A DNA stretch of 47,648 nucleotides from positions 1 to 47,648 of the forward strand of contig JANQDZ010000088.1 in NCBI GenBank assembly GCA_028278645.1, read 5' to 3'. The notes beneath the pieces are model-generated. The model made no database searches, was not told where the DNA came from, and was given only the letters and a program-made list of their open reading frames with translations. Positions 25,073 to 31,815 of the stretch are shown here, piece after piece. The translations under genes were made by a program, and so were the position numbers. The stretch is from Longimicrobiales bacterium. Its GTDB lineage: Bacteria > Gemmatimonadota > Gemmatimonadetes > Longimicrobiales > Gaopeijiaceae. The stretch's first letter is position 1. Each line of letters starts with the position of its first letter.

Positions 25073-26659
25073 TCACCGGCCGGACGGTGGAGCCTTCCGT
25101 GGCAGCAGCTCATCCCGCATGGCCGCATGGTAGGCGAAGGTGGCCATAACCACCGCGTTCACCATCATGTCCTCCGGCACCAACCCGTCGACGACATCCA
25201 TGTTCGTGTGGTGTCTGCGGGGACGGTAGTCGATCCGGTCCTGGATGAACTGCCATCCGTTGAGCCCCGCCCTGTCAAAAGACAGGTGGTCGGTACCACC
25301 GGTGTTCCCCGGAGCCAGCGTCTCGACACCGAGATCGGTGAGGGGCTCCATCCACGCTTCGAAGATGGGCTTCACGAACATGTTCTCTTGAAGGTAGACG
25401 CCACGGAACTGGCCGGTGCCGTTGTCCATGTTGAAGTACCCGGAGAACCTGTCGTAGTCCGGCTTGGTCCCGTTTCGCGGGTTCCCGAAATGCTCGTTCA
25501 CGTACTCGCGGGATCCGTTTAATCCGCCCTCTTCATACGACCAGAACGCCACACGAATCGTTCGGCGAGGTCGCACCCCGACGGCCTTTAGAATGCGAGC
25601 GGCTTCCAGGGCCACTGCACAACCAGAAGCGTTGTCGACGGCTCCCGTTCCTCCATGCCAGGAATCGTAGTGACCACCAACAATTACGATCTCATCTGCC
25701 AGGTCGGTCCCAGGTATCTCTCCCACAACGTTGTAGTAGTAGGGATCTGAGTTCTCGATGCGGTTTCTGACCTCCGCTTCCATGGTGACCGGAATGCCTC
25801 TCTCGAGGATCCGATACATGCGATTGTAGTGTTCCGTGGCGATGTCCACCTCCGGGAGGCTGTTCATCACCCCTTCATAGCTCCTGTCGCCCCGACTGTC
25901 GTGCCTGCTTCCCACGAGAAGGATCCCGTCGTCACCCCTTCCGCTTCCGATGTCGACGACCAGTGCCACGCCCTCTGCTTTGAGAAAGGCGTCCAGATCG
26001 GGCCGGGATACCGGTTGGACTCCGGTTCCGCCGGCGCGCATCGCGGCCAACTGCTGCATGGTCACCGTCATCGTGGCCACTCCCTGGCCGCCACCGACCG
26101 ATGTCCGGGATAGCGCCGCGAGGGACTCATCGGTGTGTCGGATCGCATCCGGCGTAAAAGGTGGCGGCGTCTCGAAGGGCGGGGCGATGAGGGCGATCTT
26201 CCCGTTCAACTGCCCTCGGTACTGGGCGAAGTCCGCTTCGGTGTCCACCTGCACGATGACGGCCTCTGCTTCGATCTTCCCGTCGGTGCTGGCCGTGAAC
26301 GCTTTCGCATACCCGATGATCGGTTGGTAGTCCGGGGCGATCATATGGAGCGACACATACTCGTTGTCCCAATTGACCCCGTGCTCCCCGGCCCTCTCCA
26401 TCACGATGTTCTCGAGGCCGACCTCGGCCATCTTTTGCATGGCCCATTCCTGAGCATCCCTCATACTCGGGGAGGCGGTGAGACGTGGCCCGATGACATC
26501 AGCCATATAGCCGACGATATCCATCACCTGGGATCGTTCCAGACCCTCTTCGCGGATCTTTGAGACAGCTTGCCAGTCTACTTTCTCCTGGGCCACAAGG
26601 CTGGGCACAAAGACCAAGAGGCCAACCGTAACCAACATCAAAGACCTGACAGCACGCAT
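25073..26659 (-). CDS. Exported M28 family aminopeptidase
   Basis: This is an M28 zinc peptidase of 528 residues with a cleavable signal peptide (LMLVTVGLLVFVPSLVAQ). After an N-terminal region and a protease-associated-like insert (about residues 120-260) comes the peptidase core. The co-catalytic zinc motifs are VGGHYDSWHGGTGAVDNASG, WSYEEGGLNGS, YFNMDNGTG and the final RRHHTNMDVVD. The ATG at 26659 is followed by the signal peptide and preceded by GGGAGA about seven bases upstream; a TTG at 26704 is rejected. Such enzymes are common in proteolytic FCB-type bacteria. Its product is periplasmic or secreted. Confidence 0.9.
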   Translation of the reverse strand: MRAVRSLMLVTVGLLVFVPSLVAQEKVDWQAVSKIREEGLERSQVMDIVGYMADVIGPRLTASPSMRDAQEWAMQKMAEVGLENIVMERAGEHGVNWDNEYVSLHMIAPDYQPIIGYAKAFTASTDGKIEAEAVIVQVDTEADFAQYRGQLNGKIALIAPPFETPPPFTPDAIRHTDESLAALSRTSVGGGQGVATMTVTMQQLAAMRAGGTGVQPVSRPDLDAFLKAEGVALVVDIGSGRGDDGILLVGSRHDSRGDRSYEGVMNSLPEVDIATEHYNRMYRILERGIPVTMEAEVRNRIENSDPYYYNVVGEIPGTDLADEIVIVGGHYDSWHGGTGAVDNASGCAVALEAARILKAVGVRPRRTIRVAFWSYEEGGLNGSREYVNEHFGNPRNGTKPDYDRFSGYFNMDNGTGQFRGVYLQENMFVKPIFEAWMEPLTDLGVETLAPGNTGGTDHLSFDRAGLNGWQFIQDRIDYRPRRHHTNMDVVDGLVPEDMMVNAVVMATFAYHAAMRDELLPRKAPPSGR

Positions 26660-26717
26660 TGGTAATCTCCCTGAACCGAAGGATTCCGGTTGCGGTGAAG
26701 ACAAAATGAAGGACGCT

Positions 26718-27215
26718 CTAGCGACCCCGGCCCGCAGCTTCCCATTCTTCTTCCGTCGCCGGCGACTTCTGATATTCCATCACCATCTTCCAACCCTCCT
26801 TTTTCACCAGCAGAGCCTCGAAATGAACAAGAGAGCCGGCTCGCCGACCCTCCGAATCTACGGTGAAATAGTGGAAAATGCCGGTCTCGTGGGCGGTGTT
26901 CTCGTCCGACAGGCGCTGGGTGAACCGGAACTCCACCACCGCCTTCATCCTTCCAGCTTTTGTGTCGTCAAACCCCTGCTTCCACCCGTCCAAGGCCTGG
27001 GCGATGGGGTAGCTGGTCCCGGACGGGCCGGACACAAGAACCGCATCCGGATGATAGGTAGCAGAGTAGCCTTCGAAGTCCCCCTCACCAACGGTCCGAG
27101 ACACCTCGGCCCAGAAAGCGTCCAGCTCGGCCTGGACGGACTGGGATGAGACGGGGGTAGCCCATGCAGGGAGGAGGATTGCGAACACTGGGAACAGTCT
27201 TGCGAACCGCTTCAT
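26718..27215 (-). CDS. Exported DUF4440/SnoaL-like protein
   Basis: This 165-residue protein has a signal peptide (RLFPVFAILLPAWATPVSSQ) and one NTF2-like domain of the DUF4440/SnoaL type. The domain runs from VQAELDAFWAEVSRTVGEGDFEGYSATYHPDAVLVSGPSG to FEALLVKKEGWKMVMEYQ. Members of the fold include ketosteroid-isomerase-like enzymes and non-enzymes; no catalytic role is evident here. The ATG at 27215 gives the signal peptide. It is transcribed towards the M28 gene, 58 bases away. Upstream lies the repeat-containing intergenic region. Confidence 0.8.
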   Translation of the reverse strand: MKRFARLFPVFAILLPAWATPVSSQSVQAELDAFWAEVSRTVGEGDFEGYSATYHPDAVLVSGPSGTSYPIAQALDGWKQGFDDTKAGRMKAVVEFRFTQRLSDENTAHETGIFHYFTVDSEGRRAGSLVHFEALLVKKEGWKMVMEYQKSPATEEEWEAAGRGR

Positions 27216-27586
27216 GGTTTCGTCCAGAAAAGAGGAGTTCGGCACCCAGGCCCTGGTGACACCCAGAGCTTCTCGAGTGGCCGACTGGAGTTGAATTCAC
27301 AGGATGGGGGCAGCCCGGTGGTACGGCAAGGAGAGGGCATCTATCCACGGAGAATTCGAGGACTGCTGGGAGACAGGCGAAGCGCTGTGCGGCCAGGCGG
27401 ATCGGACGAGGGAAGGAGTTAAACGTGAAGCGCCCGCCGACCAAGCGCAGTCGCTCTGGTGCGAAAGGAGGCCCGGCGCGACCAACGCGAAACGGGATCC
27501 GGAGAACTGCTGATTGAAGCTAGAGCCGAAGCGACAGAGGCGACTCAATGAGTTGATCTGTCTGCCCGGCGCTCCGCCATGATCAT
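27216..27586. other. Intergenic region between DUF4440 gene and DsbA-like frame
   Basis: This 371-base stretch has no credible gene. It holds one copy of the 34-bp direct repeat. It also holds an 11-base palindrome ACTCAATGAGT at 27543-27553. No strong promoter (TTGACA) for the DUF4440 gene was seen. Short frames on the minus strand have no ribosome-binding sites and no family features. Confidence 0.6.
27330..27363 (+). repeat. 34-bp direct repeat, copy 1
   Basis: This copy differs from the second one (30373-30406) at a single base: A here at 27343, C there. Both begin with GGAGAGGGCATCT and end with GAATTCGAGGAC, and both are in the same orientation. Weaker similarity (GGGGGCA then CCGG) extends about 25 bases upstream of both copies. 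The pair encloses 3,009 bases holding the beta-propeller, cysteine-rich and DsbA-like genes. Confidence 0.85.
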
Positions 27587-28216
27587 CTAATCAAACTCCT
27601 CCAGAGAAGGCCGACGAGCGAAAAGCCTACCGTTGACGATCAAAGTCGGAATCCCCAGTAAGCCCAACTTCCTGCCGGCCTCAATATCCGCCTCGATCTC
27701 CTCAACAGGTCCTTCTTGTCAGACACAGTTTTCGAATCTCTCGACGTTCGGCACGCCAACCTCCTCCGCGAACCGAAGGAAGGAGTTTCCAAGCCGGGTC
27801 TCCTCTTCGAAGAGTCGTCCATGGAATCCCCAAAACCGACCTTGATTAGCGGCGCACTGCGCAGCGCTCGCAGCCGTGTAGGCATATCGATGATAAGGTA
27901 GTGGAAAGTGACGGTACACCATTTCTACCTCCTTCGGCCACCGATCCATCACCTTTTCGAGAACCGGGCGGAGGCTTCGACAACCCGAACACTCATACTC
28001 ACCGAAGACGATAATTGTAACTGGAGCGTCGGCCGGACCCGTCAGTTGGCCCGCCTTTGCGAACTCTCGCCACCCTGAAACTTGGCGATCCTGTTCCTCG
28101 ATGATCAAGTTTTCGGATTGGTGGCGCGACAGGAGCGTAATCAGCGCGACCGCCAGAGCAACGGCTCCAATCGCGACTGTCAGAATATCGATTATAGCCT
28201 CGCGGGAACCTCTCAT
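27587..28216 (-). pseudogene. Membrane-anchored DsbA-like oxidoreductase with in-frame TGA
   Basis: Codons 1-165 (28216 to 27722) encode a DsbA-type thioredoxin-fold protein. It has an N-terminal transmembrane anchor (residues 9-29), the redox motif CSGC in FGEYECSGCRSLRPV, and the helical insert (YTAASAAQCAANQGRF, HGRLFEEE). TGA at 27719-27721 follows FENCV. The frame continues without other stops for 43 codons to TAG at 27587. It encodes what the family needs next: EEIEADIEAGRKLGLLGIPT with the cis-proline, then LIVNGRLF. So the protein would lose an essential strand if the TGA stops translation. A CGA-to-TGA mutation is the simplest cause. Readthrough or selenocysteine is possible because selA is present. 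It is last in the island operon. Confidence 0.8.
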
Positions 28217-28350
28217 ATGACCAAGTGCCCCTCAGGTGGAAACCCGGTTCAAGGAGTCGGTGTGAGCCTCCTCATGGAGGAGATCTCAGGATGCTGGCGT
28301 GGCAGCAGGTCAGTATGAACCCCGACTCCGGATCCTGGATCACACCAGGT

Positions 28351-28581
28351 CTACGCGTTAAAGCAGTCGATCTCCCAATCCGGGCATTTTGAGCTGGGGA
28401 ATATGCATCTGGCAGAATCCCTGTCACAGTGCTCCTGACACTGCTCCTCGATATCAACAGGGCAGTTGGGGCTGCAGATGTCTATGCATGGTTCATCAGC
28501 CATCGCGACGTTGGACTAGGCCTGCAAAGAGACACCCAACGCCACACAAGTCACGGACAATCGGACCATTCTTCTGACCAT
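28351..28581 (-). pseudogene. Small exported eight-cysteine protein with in-frame TAG
   Basis: A frame of 76 codons starts at ATG 28581, with a good GGGAG about nine bases upstream. The first 21 codons form a signal peptide core (RRMVRLSVTCVALGVSLQA). Codon 22 is TAG (28516-28518). The frame then continues SNVAMADEPCIDICSPNC, followed by EEQC, QEHC, ARC, SSKC and EIDC, and ends in FNA with TAG at 28351. The part after the stop has eight cysteines in about 45 residues and a likely cleavage site after VAMA. This is a short secreted disulfide-rich peptide if the TAG is not real or is read through. Otherwise it is a recent pseudogene. It lies between the propeller and DsbA-like genes on the same strand. 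Confidence 0.6.
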
Positions 28582-28666
28582 ACGAATACTCTCCCTGTGG
28601 TTTTTTTTGACCTGCCGCCACGCGAGCGGAGAAGAAAAGAAGGCATGGATGTTGCCTCGAGCCCCC

Positions 28667-29881
28667 TCAGCCGGCTTCGATTCTGTACCTCAAAATGGAC
28701 TCCTCGCCGAACTGTCCTTCCTCGATCACCCAAACCGAAAAACCCTTAGCCACGACCGGCTTGGTGAGATGGTTCGGGAACTGAATTGTCCCGAGGAAAT
28801 GACCGGTCGGATCGATCACGTCGAAAACGAGCGGTTCCCACCATTCGCGTGGAGGGTTCCCGAAGCGATCGCGCCGGTCCTGTTCAGTGGGAGTCTCGGG
28901 AATCCGACTCGCCACGCCATGCCTCGCGACCCAGAGCCGTCCAGTTTGGTCTATCCAAAGCCTCCAGAAAGGGGGCTTCTGGGAGGGAACTTTTCGGGCT
29001 GTTCTTCCGTTTCGGAGGGCGTAGTGATCTTCCAGACGTTGAAAGGCCCGGCGTTCCTTTCGTCCCACGGGAAGTGGTTCCCAGGAACGTTCAACTCTCA
29101 CTGTACAGCCGTCTCCTCGAAGCCGGTCAAAAGCGTAGGTGTCGTTTCTTCCGACGATCAGATTTCCGGCCGGGTCCAGCTCACTCATGGTTCTTTGGGA
29201 AAAGGCGTACATTTTCCCGATTGGATAGTTTTGGCCAGTCTGAGGTCCTTCGATTTCCATCGGCGGGGACCAGATCGTGTCCTGGACCTGGCCATCGAGT
29301 GCAACGCGGATCCAGGCTTCCCGGATCTGGCCAAAAGCTCCGATCGCATCTCTAACGTACAAGAAACCCGCTTTGTCCGACCGGAGTGTTTCTGGTCCCG
29401 AAATCACCGGGGCGGCTACTCGGAATCCGCCGAGATACTTGCCGGCTGAGGAGAACAGGCTCATCCGTCCGAGAGCAGGATCCCACGCAGCAACACGGCC
29501 ATCCGGCAGTCTCGCGATGCCTGAAAGGCGCTCGAATTCTCCCGGCCCCTCTCCGCGCCGTCCCACGTCCCCCACCGGGACTCCTTCTGCGGTGAACCGA
29601 CGGATCTTCATAGCGATCCCATCGGCAGCCCAGATGACCCCATCATCCTGCACCACGACACCCAAGATCCGACCGAAGTTGTACGCCTCCTCGGCTTCCG
29701 CGCCGCCGATCCGGATTTCCTCCACCACGGCAGGCGCTCCCCCCCAAACCGGAGGATTGTCAGCGCGAACCACGAGGGTATCTTGGGCGCTGCCGGCACC
29801 CGCCCACAAAGCAAGGAAGAGGAGTGAACAGACGGGAGGACTCCCTCTGCGCAAAGGATAGTTGACACTTTCGACGTCCAT
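28667..29881 (-). CDS. Exported 6-bladed beta-propeller protein
   Basis: This 404-residue protein has a signal peptide (CSLLFLALWAGAGSAQ, cleavage near residue 32) and then a propeller of the 6-bladed beta-propeller family (PF17170-like). Repeating blades are visible, for example VVVQDDGVIWAADGIAMKIRRF, VGRRGEGPGEFERLSGIARL, DPALGRMSLFSS and FWRLWIDQTGRLWVARHG. The GxGPGEF motif is characteristic. The ATG at 29881 is chosen because it starts the signal peptide; the frame is open another 63 codons upstream. It is the first gene of the island operon, before the cysteine-rich peptide and the DsbA-like gene. The function is unknown; ligand or protein binding outside the inner membrane is likely. 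Confidence 0.82.
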   Translation of the reverse strand: MDVESVNYPLRRGSPPVCSLLFLALWAGAGSAQDTLVVRADNPPVWGGAPAVVEEIRIGGAEAEEAYNFGRILGVVVQDDGVIWAADGIAMKIRRFTAEGVPVGDVGRRGEGPGEFERLSGIARLPDGRVAAWDPALGRMSLFSSAGKYLGGFRVAAPVISGPETLRSDKAGFLYVRDAIGAFGQIREAWIRVALDGQVQDTIWSPPMEIEGPQTGQNYPIGKMYAFSQRTMSELDPAGNLIVGRNDTYAFDRLRGDGCTVRVERSWEPLPVGRKERRAFQRLEDHYALRNGRTARKVPSQKPPFWRLWIDQTGRLWVARHGVASRIPETPTEQDRRDRFGNPPREWWEPLVFDVIDPTGHFLGTIQFPNHLTKPVVAKGFSVWVIEEGQFGEESILRYRIEAG

Positions 29882-30185
29882 CTCATCAGCCCTGAAGAGA
29901 AAAAGACTCTTTATGTCTCGTTGTATGATGCCATGAGAAACCCGGTTCGGTCTCCGCCGCATCGGTAGCTTTTCCTTATCCCTAGGAAATCGGTAAGCCA
30001 GCATCTTTGGCCTGAGGGACCAGCCTTCAGGTTTTCTTTTCCAGTGGGCGGACGGAGAAATCAGCGGCAACTCTGAAATCGGCTTGACTCCGAATCTCCC
30101 CGACAGTCATCAACGGAGCCCACCCAAACCTGGCTCGGCGATCCAGCTCCTCCTCGGCGAATCAGATGATCACAGAGTTGCAGAT

Positions 30186-30218
30186 ATCCTACCCTACCCC
30201 CCCCGCGGCGATTGTCAA
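30186..30218 (-). promoter_or_regulatory. Candidate promoter for the island operon
   Basis: On the minus strand, a perfect -35 TTGACA (30213-30218) is followed after 16 bases by TAGGGT (30191-30196), with TAGGAT overlapping next to it (30186-30191). The spacer contains a run of eight G. The box faces the beta-propeller gene and would give a leader of about 300 bases. Confidence 0.45.
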
Positions 30219-30372
30219 GTCGAGGACGGAAAGGACCTGAAGACCCCGGGGCCGGGGCGATTCCCACAGCGGCCATCGGGCGGTCAGGGGCCGAACGGCC
30301 CCGCCGCCCGTAGCGAAGCGGGGCCGCGAGGGAACGGGCCGGGACCGGGGGCAACCGACCGGAATTGGGGGC

Positions 30373-30406
30373 GGAGAGGGCATCTCTCCACGGAGAATTC
30401 GAGGAC
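30373..30406 (+). repeat. 34-bp direct repeat, copy 2
   Basis: This copy matches 27330-27363 at 33 of 34 positions. The first 17 bases can form a perfect hairpin (GGAGAG, five-base loop, CTCTCC); in copy 1 this stem has one mismatch. It lies between lysA and the island promoter. Sequences beyond the core differ, so the repeat is not just a duplicated gene end. Confidence 0.85.
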
Positions 30407-30529
30407 GGCCGGGCTTTTTGTTCGTCCCCCGGCGGCATGCAAGAAGGCTGGAAGGAAGAGGGGCGGTGCGGAACCCGATTCCACAGAATCCGAGTGGAAG
30501 ACAATGCCAGAAGGGCAGGACCCGAAAGG

Positions 30530-31801
30530 TCAGGGAATCACCTCACCCCGGATCAGATCCTCGAAGCTCTCCCGCTCCCTGACCAGCAGGACCTCGTCCC
30601 CGTCTACCAAAACCTCAGCCGGCCGCGGCCGGGCATTGTAGTTCGAGGCCATGGAGAACCCATAAGCCCCCACGTTCCCAACGGCCAACACCTCACCAGC
30701 CCTCGGCAAAGGCATGGACCGATCTAGGGCCAGAAAGTCTCCCGTCTCACAGACCGGGCCCACCACGTCCACCACCTCCACCTTCCGATCCTTTTGAACG
30801 ACGGCAGCCTCGACGGGATGATGGCTCCGGTAGTGGCTGGGCCGGAGGAGGTCGTTCATCCCGGCGTCGGTCACCACGAACACGTGATCGCCCGACCGCT
30901 TTACGGCTCTGACACTGGTCAGGAGCACACCGGCCTCCGCCACGAGGAACCGACCGGGTTCGAGGATCATCCGTAAGCCTGATCCCTGGAACACCGAGAG
31001 GAGCTCGTCAGACAACGCCCCCATGTCCATCCCGCCGGATCCGTCCCCGATCCCGAAGCCCCCTCCGATATCCACGTACTCGAGGTGAATGTCCTCCTTC
31101 TTCAGGAGATGAACCACCTCCAGAACCTGTCGGAGGGCCTTTTTATACGGGACGGGGTCCACGATCTCGGAACCGATGTGGACGTCGATGCCGCGAGGCC
31201 GAAGGTGGGGCCGGGTCTTCGCCCAACGGTAGAGTCCTACGGCCACCGGGACCGGAAGCCCGAACTTGGTCTCTGCGTGACCGGTCCGGGTGTATTGGTG
31301 GGGGGTAGGGGCCTGAATGTCGGGGTTGATCCGGACGCCGAAGGGCGCCCGGGCCCCGAGCTCGGTGGCGAAGTCATCCAGACGGTGAAGCTCGTCGATG
31401 GTCTCGACGTTGAAGGAGTAAATCCTGGCGTCGAGACCGGCCTTCAGCTCCTCGTCCGTCTTTCCGACGCCTGCAAAGAGGATTTTTCCAGGTGTGACCC
31501 CCGCCTTAACGGCTCGGAATAGCTCCCCTCCGCTGACGATATCGGCCCCGGATCCCAAGGCGGCCAGACGGTTCAACAGCGCCAGGTTCCCATTGGCCTT
31601 CACCGAGTAGGCCAGCAGTGGGTCCGCCGAGGCAAAGGCGGACTCCACCTGCCGGAACCGCTCCCGGACGAAGTCCATGGAATAGACGTAGAGGGGCGTA
31701 CCGAACCGGTCGGCCAGATCCCGGAGTTTGAACGACCCGCACCTGAGACTCTTCCCCTCCCTCGGGAAAGCCGAAAGGCCAGTGGGGGCTTCCGCACGCA
31801 T
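30530..31801 (-). CDS. lysA: Diaminopimelate decarboxylase
   Basis: LysA decarboxylates meso-diaminopimelate to L-lysine. The 423-residue PLP enzyme has the Schiff-base lysine K68 in AYSVKANGN, then SGGELFRA, the DIGGGFGIGDGS glycine loop, ILEPGRFLVA and the second-subunit active-site GPVCETGD. The QYTRTGHAETKFG segment is typical. The ATG at 31801 is preceded by AGAGGA close to the start; an earlier start at 31870 lies inside proS. It directly follows proS (14 bases). The C-terminal ISSEDLI-like end is complete. Confidence 0.95.
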   Translation of the reverse strand: MRAEAPTGLSAFPREGKSLRCGSFKLRDLADRFGTPLYVYSMDFVRERFRQVESAFASADPLLAYSVKANGNLALLNRLAALGSGADIVSGGELFRAVKAGVTPGKILFAGVGKTDEELKAGLDARIYSFNVETIDELHRLDDFATELGARAPFGVRINPDIQAPTPHQYTRTGHAETKFGLPVPVAVGLYRWAKTRPHLRPRGIDVHIGSEIVDPVPYKKALRQVLEVVHLLKKEDIHLEYVDIGGGFGIGDGSGGMDMGALSDELLSVFQGSGLRMILEPGRFLVAEAGVLLTSVRAVKRSGDHVFVVTDAGMNDLLRPSHYRSHHPVEAAVVQKDRKVEVVDVVGPVCETGDFLALDRSMPLPRAGEVLAVGNVGAYGFSMASNYNARPRPAEVLVDGDEVLLVRERESFEDLIRGEVIP

Positions 31802-31815
31802 GGGTCCTCTGAGCC

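Larger units (their letters stand above)
29882..30529. other. Long leader/intergenic region before the beta-propeller gene
   Basis: These 648 bases between lysA and the propeller gene contain no credible gene. They hold the second repeat copy (30373-30406) in a very GC-rich section (30240-30380), then the candidate promoter at 30186-30218. A predicted leader of about 300 bases runs to the ATG at 29881, with a weak five-base stem near 30024-30046. Frames across this stretch look like high-GC artefacts. Confidence 0.6.

Noticed and set aside
27297-27548. Minus-strand small frame across repeat copy 1, and a similar one across copy 2 (30061-30504)
   Set aside because: They share a few residues only because of the 34-bp repeat. 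They have no ribosome-binding site and differ everywhere else.
27660-27719. Bacterial SECIS element after the in-frame TGA
   Set aside because: Only a three-base pairing (CAA with TTG) is visible directly downstream, too weak for a SECIS hairpin.
27330-30406. Integron attC sites at the direct repeats
   Set aside because: There is a GTTAAAC at 27418, but no paired RYYYAAC/GTTRRRY arms around either repeat and no integron integrase gene in the window.
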